A stretch of 64,000 nt of DNA. It comes from Empedobacter brevis NBRC 14943 = ATCC 43319. Lineage in GTDB: Bacteria; Bacteroidota; Bacteroidia; Flavobacteriales; Weeksellaceae. Under the pieces are notes generated by a model. The model searched no databases. It worked only from the letters and a program-made list of their open reading frames with translations, and was not told the DNA's origin. The translations under genes and the position numbers were made by a program. Where the stretch lies: assembly GCF_000382425.1 (NCBI RefSeq), contig NZ_KB908302.1:1-64000 (forward strand), written 5' to 3'. Within the stretch, counting starts at the first letter, position 1. Every line of letters begins with the position of its first letter. Below are positions 33,445 to 42,959 of this stretch, piece by piece.

Positions 33445-34789
33445 GTTAACAATTCTATTTACATTACTTACAGCTGCAATTTTATTCCTTTTTGCATTTG
33501 TTATTTATTATTCTGCAAAAAAAGACAGGGAAAAAGAATTTTTTGAATTGTTGAAGAAAGAAGCAGTTACAAAGTCTAATCTTTTTCTAAAAGCTAAAGT
33601 TTCTTCAACTGTTTTACATAGTATTTATCGAAACAACAGGCAAACAATCAATGAAGTAGAAGTTGCGATTTATCATGATCATCAATTGCTTTATCATGAT
33701 GCAGTTGAAATAGATTTTGTAAAAGAGACAGATGAATTATTTGCTCAAATTCAGAAAAAAGGAAATGTTTTTTTTTATCAGGATAAATGGCAGGTGATAG
33801 GAATGAACTATAAAGTTGATGGGACGAACTATATTGTGACAGCTGCAGCTTTGGACGAATATGGATACAGTAAATTAGATAATTTATTTCGAAACATTGT
33901 GTTCATTTATACCATCTCTTTGTTATTGATTGTAGTATCGGCTTTTTTTTTCACCAATAAAGCAATTAATCCTGTTAAAGAGATTATCAACAAAGCGAAA
34001 AAAATTTCTGCTTCAAATCTCGATCTGAGAATTGAAGCAAAATCAGAAGGAGACGAATTAGCAGAATTAACGTCTACGATAAATCAGATGTTACAACGCC
34101 TGGAAAATTCCTTTGAATCACAAAAAAGTTTTGTTTCAAACATTGCGCATGAACTTCGTACACCATTAGCTGCAATTGTAACGGAACTTGAAATGGCTCT
34201 GCATAAAACGCATTCTTCCGAAGAATATCAAGAGTTAATACAAAATGCGTTGAATGATACAAAAAGAATTGTTCGTCTGTCAAATAGTTTGTTTGATATG
34301 GCAAAAGCAAGTTATGATCCCTTAGAAATAAAATTTAAAAAGACGCGAACAGATGAAATACTTTTAGATGCTGTAAGTCAAATTCAAAAACATAACGGAA
34401 AGTACAAAGTAAATTTAAGTTTTATTCGAATACCTGAAGAAGAAAATGAAACTGTCGTGAATGGAAACGAATATTTATTGAAGGTTGCTTTTGTGAATTT
34501 AATTGAAAATGCATGTAAATATTCGAACGATCAAAGTTGTATTGTTGAAATAGATTTTGATGAGAACGAAGTCAAAATTAAGTTTATTAACAAAGGAGAA
34601 GGAATTCGTCAGGAAGAAATGAAATCGATTTTTGAACCTTTCTTTAGAGGGCGTCAATACAAAAGTGTTGAAGGACAAGGAATAGGCCTTCCTTTAACAA
34701 AGAAAATTCTCGATTTACATCAAGGAAATATAAAGGTTCGTTCAGAAAAAAATAAAGAAACTATTTTTGAAATAGCATTGAAGAAATAA
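33428..34789 (+). CDS. sensor histidine kinase
   Basis: 453 residues. Helix 1 (about 8-28) and helix 2 (about 157-177) flank a periplasmic sensor domain of some 130 residues. HAMP follows, then the phospho-acceptor H241 in NIAHELRTPLAAI. The N box (NLIENACKYS), G1 (KGEG) and F box (FEPFFRG), with G2 in QGIGLPL, complete the ATPase. By position it pairs with the regulator, with which it overlaps. The sensed signal is unknown; periplasmic metal is the likely one. Confidence 0.92.
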   Translation: MKIRVRLTILFTLLTAAILFLFAFVIYYSAKKDREKEFFELLKKEAVTKSNLFLKAKVSSTVLHSIYRNNRQTINEVEVAIYHDHQLLYHDAVEIDFVKETDELFAQIQKKGNVFFYQDKWQVIGMNYKVDGTNYIVTAAALDEYGYSKLDNLFRNIVFIYTISLLLIVVSAFFFTNKAINPVKEIINKAKKISASNLDLRIEAKSEGDELAELTSTINQMLQRLENSFESQKSFVSNIAHELRTPLAAIVTELEMALHKTHSSEEYQELIQNALNDTKRIVRLSNSLFDMAKASYDPLEIKFKKTRTDEILLDAVSQIQKHNGKYKVNLSFIRIPEEENETVVNGNEYLLKVAFVNLIENACKYSNDQSCIVEIDFDENEVKIKFINKGEGIRQEEMKSIFEPFFRGRQYKSVEGQGIGLPLTKKILDLHQGNIKVRSEKNKETIFEIALKK

Positions 34790-34816
34790 CAACAAATATA
34801 TTAATCAATTGAAAAT

Positions 34817-34844
34817 AAAAACCTGCATCAATGCAGGTTTTTTC
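34817..34844 (+). terminator. rho-independent terminator
   Basis: AAAACCTGCA pairs with TGCAGGTTTT around a TCAA loop, followed by T's. It ends the two-component transcript. Confidence 0.9.
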
Positions 34845-34907
34845 GTTCTAATAAAATTCTAATATTTTTCTAAAAGGTTTCTAACAAGGAGAAATTTCAA
34901 TGTATTG

Positions 34908-34915
34908 TAGCTTTG
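34908..34915 (+). promoter_or_regulatory. -7 element of the mgtC gene
   Basis: TAGCTTTG matches TAnnTTTG. A 5' leader of about 110 bases would follow before the ATG at 35031. Confidence 0.5.
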
Positions 34916-34960
34916 CCCCAGAAAAAATCGAAATGGAAATAGATTCCCAATTAGTTGAAT

Positions 34961-35024
34961 AACAAACCCAAGATTCATTTGCTTCTTTTAAAGTAATAGA
35001 ACCTCGGTTTGTTTTTAAAAGAAG
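34961..35024 (+). promoter_or_regulatory. interleaved helices in the mgtC leader
   Basis: Helix A pairs AACAAACC (34961-34968) with GGTTTGTT (35006-35013). Helix B pairs CTTCTTTTAAA (34982-34992) with TTTAAAAGAAG (35014-35024). The strands interleave (A5', B5', A3', B3'), so they form a pseudoknot or exclude each other. Helix B ends six bases before the ATG. This might be a metal or translation switch for mgtC. Confidence 0.45.
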
Positions 35025-35030
35025 AATAAA

Positions 35031-35729
35031 ATGAATACAATGAATTTTGCAATGCAGCTTAGTCTAGCTTTTTTACTGGGGGCTGCAATAGGATTAGAGC
35101 GTGAATACCGTCAAAAGAGCGCAGGTTTAAGAACAAATGCTTTGGTTAGTGTCGGTTCTGCAGCGTTTATTTTAATGTCCTATTCAATCGGAGGTGATGC
35201 CACAGGACGTATAGCGTCTTATGTTGTTAGCGGAATAGGCTTTTTAGGAGCGGGTGTTATTATGAAAGATGGAGTGAGCGTAAGAGGTTTGAATACAGCA
35301 GCCACAATCTGGTGTTCAGCAGCAGTAGGTTCATTTGCAGGCTGTGGACTTTCATTACAAGCTGTTGTGCTTACTTCTGCTGTTATGTTCGCACATTTAT
35401 TATTACGACCTGTAAGTCATCATATCTACCGCTATTCATTTAAAAATAAACAGCATAAAAATACGGATTATTTATTGGTTATTAAGTGTAAAAATGATGT
35501 TGAAAATCATTTGAGAGTACTCTTGATGCGTTCTATAGAGAATAATGATCATCTTATGATGAAATCGCTTTCAAGTGATGATGATTTACGAAATAATTCT
35601 GTCATGATTTCTGCTGAAATATCCACTCTTTTTCAACAGGATAGTCTTTTAGAAAAAATTGCAAGTCGATTAACGATTGAAAAGGATGTTCAAAAAATTC
35701 GATGGGAAATTATAGGAAAAGAGGATTAA
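35031..35729 (+). CDS. MgtC/SapB family membrane protein
   Basis: 232 residues. The N-terminal half has four or five helices with the family marks LAFLLGAAIGLEREYRQKSA (residues about 12-31), VSGIGFLGAGVIMKDG (about 66-81) and AAVGSFAGCG (about 100-109). The C-terminal 90 form an ACT-like domain. MgtC proteins modulate magnesium and membrane-energy homeostasis; some act on the F-type ATP synthase. It begins an operon with the three RND genes, after a gap of 30 bases. Confidence 0.87.
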   Translation: MNTMNFAMQLSLAFLLGAAIGLEREYRQKSAGLRTNALVSVGSAAFILMSYSIGGDATGRIASYVVSGIGFLGAGVIMKDGVSVRGLNTAATIWCSAAVGSFAGCGLSLQAVVLTSAVMFAHLLLRPVSHHIYRYSFKNKQHKNTDYLLVIKCKNDVENHLRVLLMRSIENNDHLMMKSLSSDDDLRNNSVMISAEISTLFQQDSLLEKIASRLTIEKDVQKIRWEIIGKED

Positions 35730-35759
35730 AAAACTTTAAAAACAAGACAGAAACCCCTT

Positions 35760-36890
35760 ATGAAAACAATAAGATTGTGCCATCCTTTATTACTCTTAAC
35801 AGGAACTGTTCTGCTTTTGATGAATAATTGTAAAAGTAATGTTGACCAAACAAAAATTGCGGATTATCAGCTATTAAATGATGAGATAGAATTGACAGAA
35901 AATTCTGTGATAGAATCAAACTTAAAATGCAGGACAATAGAATTTCAATACCTAGAATCAGAATTGAAAACAACAGGAATCGTTAAAATAATTCCGGACA
36001 GATTTGCTCAAATTGCATCCCCTTTTCCCGGGCGGGTAATAAAATCTTTCGTGAAATTAGGTGAATTTATTCGAAAAGGAACTCCTGTCTTTGAGCTGAA
36101 ATCTTCAGACTATTTTTCTGCACAGCAAGACTATTTTTCCGCACAACAAGAATTAAAACAAGCAACGGTTAATTTGAACCGACAAAAAGAGTTGTATGCT
36201 CATAATGTAGGAATAAAAAGAGAACTGGAAGAAGCCGAAACAGTTTATAAATTAAAGAAAATAACACTTGATCAAATGGCTGCATCATTACAGGTTTTTA
36301 ATTCGTCACTTCAAACAAAAATAGGAGAATCTCTAATTGTTCGATCACCTATTTCGGGTACAGTCGTAAACAATGATTTGATTGTAGGGCAGTATCTTAA
36401 AGAAGATCATGAAGCTTTAGTCGCTGTAGCAGAATTGTCGAAGGTGTGGGTCTCAGCACAAATAAAAGAAAATGAAGTAGGATTTCTAACGAATTTGAAA
36501 AATATGCGTTTTACAGTTGATGCTTTATCTGGAAAAGTATTCAATGGAAAAATAATAAACATTGGACAATTATTAAACGAAGAAACCAGAAGTATTGATG
36601 TCTTGATTGAAGCGGAGAATTTAGAATCGGTACTAAAACCAGGGATGTATGTCAATGTAGTACTGAGTGATGTAGGAAAACAGGAGATCTTACTCCCTAA
36701 AAAAGCTGTTTTCCAAGAACATCAAAATCAGTATGTTTTTGTAAAAACAGGTAAAAGAAGATACCGAAAAACGAAAATGAGAGGAATTACAATTTCCCAA
36801 GATAGTCAGTTTATTCGCGTTACTGAAGGTTTAAAAGCAGGAGAGGAAGTTGTAGTTGAAGGAGGAATATTTTTAATGGGTGTTAAATAA
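35760..36890 (+). CDS. RND efflux adaptor (membrane-fusion) lipoprotein
   Basis: 376 residues. A lipoprotein-type signal has Cys at 24 (MNNC, a poor lipobox). The barrel-sandwich hybrid is seen at IASPFPGRVIKSFVKLGEFIRKGTPVFEL, followed by a coiled-coil hairpin (about 120-190), then IVRSPISGTVV. The beta-barrel domain is around GKVFNGKII and LKPGMYVNV. It bridges the inner-membrane pump and TolC partner in the periplasm. It precedes the pump by 17 bases. I see no CusB-like C-terminal metal domain. Confidence 0.88.
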   Translation: MKTIRLCHPLLLLTGTVLLLMNNCKSNVDQTKIADYQLLNDEIELTENSVIESNLKCRTIEFQYLESELKTTGIVKIIPDRFAQIASPFPGRVIKSFVKLGEFIRKGTPVFELKSSDYFSAQQDYFSAQQELKQATVNLNRQKELYAHNVGIKRELEEAETVYKLKKITLDQMAASLQVFNSSLQTKIGESLIVRSPISGTVVNNDLIVGQYLKEDHEALVAVAELSKVWVSAQIKENEVGFLTNLKNMRFTVDALSGKVFNGKIINIGQLLNEETRSIDVLIEAENLESVLKPGMYVNVVLSDVGKQEILLPKKAVFQEHQNQYVFVKTGKRRYRKTKMRGITISQDSQFIRVTEGLKAGEEVVVEGGIFLMGVK

Positions 36891-36907
36891 GAAATGAAAG
36901 AAGAGTG

Positions 36908-39900
36908 ATGAATAGACTAATAGAAATAGCAATTGCTAAAAAATGGTTGGTTGTAGCTATGTTCTCGTTGGCGGCACTTTTTGGCTACTATTCTTGGAAA
37001 CAACTGGCAATAGAAGCTTATCCGGATATTGCAGATGTCACGTCACAAGTTGTTACGCAGGTTCCCGGATTGGCTGCAGAGGAAATAGAACAACAAATTA
37101 CAATTCCGATAGAACGTGTTTTAAATGGTTTACCTGGAATGCATGTTATGCGAAGTAAAAGTACATTTGGTTTATCTATAATTACAATTGTTTTTAAGGA
37201 TGGTGTAGAAGATTACTGGGCTCGTATGAGAATTCAGGAAAGATTGAATGAAATTGAATTGCCCTACGGGGCTGAACCTGGGTTAGATCCGTTAACCTCA
37301 CCTGTTGGAGAGGTTTATCGTTATATTATTGAAAGTGAATCGAAAGATTTAAGAGAATTAACAGACTTACAACGTTTCGTTATTGTACCAAGAATCAACC
37401 AAGTTCCAGGGGTAGCTGAAGTAACAAATTTTGGAGGAATAACAACTCAATATCAAATAGAAATTAATCCACATAAATTGGTTCAATACAATTTATCATT
37501 AAATGATGTTGTCACTACGATAGAAGAAAATAATATTAATGCAGGAGGAAGTACATTGCCTCAAGGGGATATAGGTTATGTAATTAGAGGAATAGGTTTA
37601 GTAAAAGATTTAGAAGACTTTGGTAAAATTGTCATCAAATCGGAAAAAGGCGTACCTGTTTTATTAACAGATATAGGCGAATTAAAATATGGGAATTTAG
37701 AGCGAAAAGGTATTTTAGGTTATACGGATAAAACAAGAAATCACAGCGATGGAATCGAAGGTATTGTACTTTTGCTGAAAGGAGAGGATCCTTCTACAGT
37801 ATTAAAAGAAATTCACAACGCCGTAGATGAATTGAATCATGAGTTATTGCCAAAAGATGTAAAAATTCATGCTTTTTTAGACCGAACAGATTTAGTAGAG
37901 ACTACGCTTAACACTGTTTCCCATACATTGATTGAAGGAGTTTGTTTGGTGGTCATTGTATTGATTGTTTTTTTAGGTAGTTGGAGAGGTGCTCTTTTAA
38001 TTGCGATCACAATTCCAATTTCATTATTAATTGCATTTATTTTAATGCATTTTACCGCCGTTCCGGCTAATCTGTTATCATTAGGTGCGATAGACTTCGG
38101 AATTATTGTCGACGGGGCTATCGTAATGATGGAAACAATCTTGAAGAAAAGAGAAGAAAAACAAGGAGAAAAGCTGGAAGAAAAAAGTGTTTCAACAGTT
38201 GCAAAACAAGTTGCCAAACCAATATTTTTTGCCACTATAATTATTATAACAGCCTATCTACCATTATTTGCTTTTGAAAGAGTCGAACGAAAACTTTTTA
38301 CTCCAATGGCTTTTACCGTTGGTTATGCATTGTTTGGAGCTTTACTGGTCGCGTTGTTGTTAATTCCAGGGTTAGCTTTTGTTGTGTACAAGAAACCAAG
38401 AAAAATTTATCATAATAAATGGTTAGAAAAATTAACCAAAAACTATTCAATTGCCATTGAAAAAATTGTCGCTAAACCAATAAAAGTCATTTTGCCTATT
38501 GTGTTGGTTCTTGTCAGTACAATAATGTTATCTATAACAGTAGGAAAAGATTTTTTGCCAACCTTAGACGAGGGTTCTATTTGGTTGCAGGTAGAATTAC
38601 CATCTGGGTTATCCGTTGAAAAATCCAAAGAGATGAGTGATTCTTTGAGAAAAAATACCATCAAATATGATGAGGTAACTTATGTCATGGTACAAGCAGG
38701 TAGAAATGATGACGGAACAGATCCATGGACGGCATCTCATTTTGAAGTTTCAATAGGATTAAAACCTTATAAAGAATGGTCTAGAGGAAAAACTAAAAAT
38801 GATTTGATTCGTGAATTAGAAACTGAGTATGCAAAGATGCCTGGCTTTACAGTTGGTTTTTCTCAACCAATGATAGATGGAGTGATGGATAAAATAGCAG
38901 GAGCACACAGTGAGTTAGCAGTTAAAGTGTATGGAAAAGATTTTACTCAAACAAGGCAAATAGCTGAAGATGTCATGAAAGAATTGAAAAAGATAAAAGG
39001 GGCAGTTGATGTGTCAATTGACCAAGAACCTCCTTTACCCCAGCTCCAAATTCATGCTAATCGGGATAAAATTGCCCAATATGGATTGAATGTTTCTGAT
39101 GTTTCTGAATTGATTGAAATTGCAATTGGAGGAAAAGCTGTGTCCCAAATATTTGTTGATGATAGAGTATATGATCTTACTTGCCGATACAAGGAAGATA
39201 GTCGAGATACACCAGAAAAGATAGGTCAATTAAGTTTGACCAATGTAGACGGGATAAAAATTCCACTAGCTCAAGTTGCCGATATAAAACTTAACACAGG
39301 AGAAAGTACAATCACGCGCGAAATGAATAAGCGTCATTTGACCATAAAATTGAATTTACGCGATCGAGACTTAAGTTCTTTTTTAAAAGAAGCAGAAACA
39401 AAAATAGAACAGAATATAAATTTTGATCATAATCTGTATCATATTAAATGGAGTGGGCAATTCGAGAATCAAAATCGGGCGTATGACAGACTTTCATTTA
39501 TTATACCAATTGCAATTTTAGCCATGTTTATGCTTTTATACGCAGCATTTGGAAAATTAAGACAAGCTCTTCTGCTAATCGGAATTATTCCATTAGCCGT
39601 ATTTGGAGGAATGTTGGCTTTAAATGTAAGAGGAATGACATTGAATGTCTCATCTGCAGTAGGATTTATTGCATTATTTGGTGTTGCAATACAGAATGGA
39701 GTAATTATGATTTCTCATATTAATTTCTTGAAGAAGAAAGAAAGTTCACTTTCAAGAGCTGTGATAGAAGGAGCAAAAGATCGCTTCAGGCCTGTGTTGA
39801 TGACAGCCACTGTAGCCATTTTAGGTTTACTGCCGGCTTCATTAGCAACAGGAATAGGTTCAGATGTTCAACGACCACTGGCAACAGTGATAGTATATGG

Positions 39901-40009
39901 ATTATTGTTTTCAACGATTATAACACTTTTTGCTCTGCCGGCTTTGTATTATATGGTAGAAAAAAAATGGGGAAAAGAAACGACAAAAAGTTTGAGTGGT
40001 GAAAAATAA
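36908..40009 (+). CDS. heavy-metal RND pump, divalent-cation type
   Basis: 1033 residues from the ATG at 36908; the GTG at 36905 is only an extension. It is the inner-membrane proton antiporter of the tripartite pump. The motif of helix 4 is D396-F-G, D402-G-A, E409 (GAIDFGIIVDGAIVMMET), which is DFGxxxDGAxxxxE, the pattern of divalent-cation (Co/Zn/Cd) HME-RND pumps rather than the Cu/Ag CusA pattern. The final E is followed by T where many have N. The other helices and porter domains are of normal length. It is probably a zinc or cobalt efflux pump. Confidence 0.9.
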   Translation: MNRLIEIAIAKKWLVVAMFSLAALFGYYSWKQLAIEAYPDIADVTSQVVTQVPGLAAEEIEQQITIPIERVLNGLPGMHVMRSKSTFGLSIITIVFKDGVEDYWARMRIQERLNEIELPYGAEPGLDPLTSPVGEVYRYIIESESKDLRELTDLQRFVIVPRINQVPGVAEVTNFGGITTQYQIEINPHKLVQYNLSLNDVVTTIEENNINAGGSTLPQGDIGYVIRGIGLVKDLEDFGKIVIKSEKGVPVLLTDIGELKYGNLERKGILGYTDKTRNHSDGIEGIVLLLKGEDPSTVLKEIHNAVDELNHELLPKDVKIHAFLDRTDLVETTLNTVSHTLIEGVCLVVIVLIVFLGSWRGALLIAITIPISLLIAFILMHFTAVPANLLSLGAIDFGIIVDGAIVMMETILKKREEKQGEKLEEKSVSTVAKQVAKPIFFATIIIITAYLPLFAFERVERKLFTPMAFTVGYALFGALLVALLLIPGLAFVVYKKPRKIYHNKWLEKLTKNYSIAIEKIVAKPIKVILPIVLVLVSTIMLSITVGKDFLPTLDEGSIWLQVELPSGLSVEKSKEMSDSLRKNTIKYDEVTYVMVQAGRNDDGTDPWTASHFEVSIGLKPYKEWSRGKTKNDLIRELETEYAKMPGFTVGFSQPMIDGVMDKIAGAHSELAVKVYGKDFTQTRQIAEDVMKELKKIKGAVDVSIDQEPPLPQLQIHANRDKIAQYGLNVSDVSELIEIAIGGKAVSQIFVDDRVYDLTCRYKEDSRDTPEKIGQLSLTNVDGIKIPLAQVADIKLNTGESTITREMNKRHLTIKLNLRDRDLSSFLKEAETKIEQNINFDHNLYHIKWSGQFENQNRAYDRLSFIIPIAILAMFMLLYAAFGKLRQALLLIGIIPLAVFGGMLALNVRGMTLNVSSAVGFIALFGVAIQNGVIMISHINFLKKKESSLSRAVIEGAKDRFRPVLMTATVAILGLLPASLATGIGSDVQRPLATVIVYGLLFSTIITLFALPALYYMVEKKWGKETTKSLSGEK

Positions 40010-40016
40010 GGATAAA

Positions 40017-41285
40017 ATGAAAAAGTATTGGCTATTACTGGTATGGAGTTTATTCATTGTTGATACTCCATCATTTGCTCAGGGAGATGATAAATTGGAT
40101 TACAGAAAATTTATAGAAGCTGTTCAAATAAATAATCTTGCTTATGCTGCAGAACGTTTTAATATAGAGATAGCTGAAGCAGAGGTTTTGAGTGCCAAAG
40201 CATTTATAGATCCTGAAGTAGAGTTTAGTTATTTTGATAACGGACAGAACAAAAGACAAATGGGAACCGGATATTCAGGAGAGTTAGGATGGACGCTAGA
40301 ATTAGGAGGAAAAAGGAAAGCTCGAATTAATTTAACTAAAAGTGAAGTAGAGCTGACCAAGTTAATTCTTCTTGATTATTTCAAAAATCTGAAAGCAGAT
40401 GCGACAGCTAGTTTTATCCAGACAATTTATCAAAGAGAAATACTAAACGTAAAAAAGAATTCTTATGAGATGATGGATCAACTTGCAAATTCAGATGAAA
40501 TCAGGTACCGGTTAGGTGAAATTTCGGAAACAGATGCAAGACAAAGTCGATTGGAAGCCCAATTTCTAAAAAATGAAATTATACAAGCAGAAGCAGATTT
40601 TATAGCGTCTAAAATCCGACTATTACTTTTTATGGGAATCAATCAACAGACAGATTTGTTTTCGACAACTGGTAACCTAAAGAGTTTTGAACGAGATTTT
40701 AATTTGATGGATTTAATTGAAAAAGCATTGAATCATCGGACCGATTTATTGGCTCTTCTACAACGTAAAGATGTCAATCAGCGTGTTGTGGAGCTAGCTA
40801 AGGCAAATCGAGCCGTTGACTTAGGACTATCATTGGGTGTAGAGTATTCAACAGCCATTCGAAATGTACAGGCTGAAACTCCTCAATTTACTCAAATTAA
40901 AGGTGGAGTTAGTATTCCGTTGAAATTTTCGAATAGATTGAATAATGAATTGAAGATTGCACAAATAAAGTTGAAACAAAATGAATTGGAATATCAACAG
41001 GTTGAATTGGAAATTAAAACTCAAGTAAAGGAAGCATATAAATTGTATGAAAGCTATAAAAAACAATTGAGCCAATTTGACTCCGGATTGCTGGAAAATG
41101 CTCAATTGATATTAGAAGCCAAAAAATATAGTTATAAAAGGGGAAATTCTTCTTTATTAGAAGTTTTAAATGCTCAACGTACGTACAACGAAGTTCAAAA
41201 TCAGTACTTGGAAACACTTTTTAAATGCGCTTCTAGCTTGATCGATTTAGAACGAGTCGCAGGAATTTGGGATATAGCATTTTAA
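40017..41285 (+). CDS. TolC-family outer-membrane channel
   Basis: 422 residues from the ATG at 40017; the open frame extends to a GTG inside the pump gene. A signal peptide ends near FAQ (about 22). The rest shows long alpha-helical heptads (about 110-215 and 300-410), with the repeat pattern of two TolC halves, and a short beta part. It completes the tripartite metal pump across the outer membrane. It starts seven bases after the pump gene, so the four genes mgtC to this one are one unit. Confidence 0.88.
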   Translation: MKKYWLLLVWSLFIVDTPSFAQGDDKLDYRKFIEAVQINNLAYAAERFNIEIAEAEVLSAKAFIDPEVEFSYFDNGQNKRQMGTGYSGELGWTLELGGKRKARINLTKSEVELTKLILLDYFKNLKADATASFIQTIYQREILNVKKNSYEMMDQLANSDEIRYRLGEISETDARQSRLEAQFLKNEIIQAEADFIASKIRLLLFMGINQQTDLFSTTGNLKSFERDFNLMDLIEKALNHRTDLLALLQRKDVNQRVVELAKANRAVDLGLSLGVEYSTAIRNVQAETPQFTQIKGGVSIPLKFSNRLNNELKIAQIKLKQNELEYQQVELEIKTQVKEAYKLYESYKKQLSQFDSGLLENAQLILEAKKYSYKRGNSSLLEVLNAQRTYNEVQNQYLETLFKCASSLIDLERVAGIWDIAF

Positions 41286-41368
41286 AATAATTTAAATCAT
41301 TGAAAGAGTAGAAGATTATTTTTTTGGATAGCAACTTTGAAATAATTTAATCCACTATGTCAATAAAA

Positions 41369-41402
41369 AATCCAACCCTTAATAAGAGTCGGATTTTTTT
41401 TA
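41369..41402. terminator. bidirectional terminator
   Basis: AATCC at 41369-41373 pairs with GGATT at 41391-41395, with further partial pairing (CTT/AAG). T-runs lie on both strands. It separates the RND operon from the DUF4097 genes. Confidence 0.75.
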
Positions 41403-41470
41403 TTTCAAACGCTTCGATAATGATTATTTACTATTTAGTTCAATAGAGAAGGGGATTTAGAACGTTAAAT

Positions 41471-42193
41471 TTATTTTCTTAAATATACATTTCCATATTT
41501 TGAAGAAAATTCTTGTAATACACCATTTCCAATTGAGGATGTAATAATGGTATGAAAATCATCTTTTTTAACTGTTTCTATGGGTAAAGTAAGATTTGTA
41601 TAGAATTTTCCATAAAAATTTTCAACATTTATTTTTCCTATTTCCTTTTCATTTATTTTTGCATCCACGCTTCCGTAAGTAGATTTTGCTACGATTTGTC
41701 CATTAAACTGATTTATTTCAACTGTTCCATATTTTGCTTCAATTTGAGTTTTTATATGTTTCGGAACTTTTATTTCAAGTACGATATCAACTGATGCAGA
41801 ATACTGTATTGTTTGGAAATTTACGTTATATTTCTTCGTGTACAAATTCAATTCTTCTTTCGATTTGAATGCAATTTTTTCATCTCCATTTATTGCAATA
41901 ATGCGCTGAGGTAAATCGCTGTAATTCTCGATTTTTCCTTCAATAATTTTTCCGGATTCGTTAGAATTTTCTGTAAGAACGAAAGAAGCGTTTTGTGCTC
42001 CGTCTGAAATATTTACTTTTCCGGAAATTTCAATAGTAGGTTGATCCCAAGTTGTAATTTTAACTAATTGTGGATAATCAAATTTCAAAATAAGATTTTC
42101 CTTGTCCCGAATGGAAAAAGTCTTTTTATAATTATTTTGAGCACAAAGTGCAACTGAGAATAAAAAGAGAAAGATGTTTAGTTGTGTTTTCAT
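41471..42193 (-). CDS. DUF4097-like surface beta-repeat protein
   Basis: 240 residues with a signal peptide (MKTQLNIFLFLFSVALCAQ). The mature sequence is a run of short beta strands: KTQIEAKYGTVEINQFNGQIV, KSTYGSVDAKI, SSIGNGVLQ, SKYGNVYLR. This is the right-handed helix-like layout of the DUF4097 family. Its function is unknown to me, perhaps an extracytoplasmic polymer or surface layer. It overlaps the upstream gene by four bases (ATGA), so it belongs to the sigma-factor operon. Confidence 0.72.
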   Translation of the reverse strand: MKTQLNIFLFLFSVALCAQNNYKKTFSIRDKENLILKFDYPQLVKITTWDQPTIEISGKVNISDGAQNASFVLTENSNESGKIIEGKIENYSDLPQRIIAINGDEKIAFKSKEELNLYTKKYNVNFQTIQYSASVDIVLEIKVPKHIKTQIEAKYGTVEINQFNGQIVAKSTYGSVDAKINEKEIGKINVENFYGKFYTNLTLPIETVKKDDFHTIITSSIGNGVLQEFSSKYGNVYLRK

Positions 42194-42957
42194 AAGGCTC
42201 TTAAATAAATTGTTTCATAATCTGATCTAAAACTGAAATTATTCCCTCCGTTGTTCAACGTTGCAGTTAGCTGATCGTTGTATCTTATCATATCCGAATT
42301 GGTTTCCATTTTTAAAGGTAATTTTGGATCAACTAAAATTTCACCATATTTTGTTGTGATTTTTAAATTTGCATTAACATTCTTCGGAATACTCACATCT
42401 ACTTTTCCATAAATAGAAACAATAGATAACGGACTTTTTATTCTTTCGCCAAACTTAGCTGTTATATTACCATAAATACTATGAATGGTAGCAGGTCCCG
42501 TTACATTTTCAAATACTAAATCGTTGTAGTTTGCTGAAACTTCGATCTCATTTTCAATATTTTTAAATGTAATTTTATCTCCAAATTGTGATTCATGATC
42601 AAATTTTATAACGACTTCTTTTGGAACAAGAATTTTAATATCCGGAGGACTAATTCTTTGAAGTTGATTCACTTCAATTACGCCATTTTTTTCAATAATA
42701 TTAATTCCTAAGCCAGTGTTGTCTTCCAGACCCATTGCATTAATTGCTCGCAGTCCTTTTGCACGTTCATCTGTTTCATGTCGTTCTTTGCTGTAAGAGA
42801 AGATAATTTCTTTTCCGTCGTACCCCTCTATTTTAGCCTTACCTAAATTAATTTGAAGTTTACCTTTACTTATCGGAAGTTTGTAAGTTAGTTGCTCTTG
42901 TCCGTATAGTGATATTGTAAATATGGACATCATCGTTAATAATACTTTTTTTATCAT
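42190..42957 (-). CDS. DUF4097-like surface beta-repeat protein, paralogue
   Basis: 255 residues. The signal peptide ends near YGQEQL. It has the same beta-strand repeats as the next gene: LQINLGKAKIEGYDGKEI, FKNIENEIEVSANYNDL, IHSIYGNITAKFG, IVSIYGKVDVS. The two are paralogues, likely from duplication. It lies two bases after the HEAT-repeat protein and overlaps the next gene. Both are likely targets or outputs of the sigma factor. Confidence 0.74.
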   Translation of the reverse strand: MIKKVLLTMMSIFTISLYGQEQLTYKLPISKGKLQINLGKAKIEGYDGKEIIFSYSKERHETDERAKGLRAINAMGLEDNTGLGINIIEKNGVIEVNQLQRISPPDIKILVPKEVVIKFDHESQFGDKITFKNIENEIEVSANYNDLVFENVTGPATIHSIYGNITAKFGERIKSPLSIVSIYGKVDVSIPKNVNANLKITTKYGEILVDPKLPLKMETNSDMIRYNDQLTATLNNGGNNFSFRSDYETIYLRAL

Positions 42958-42959
42958 AA

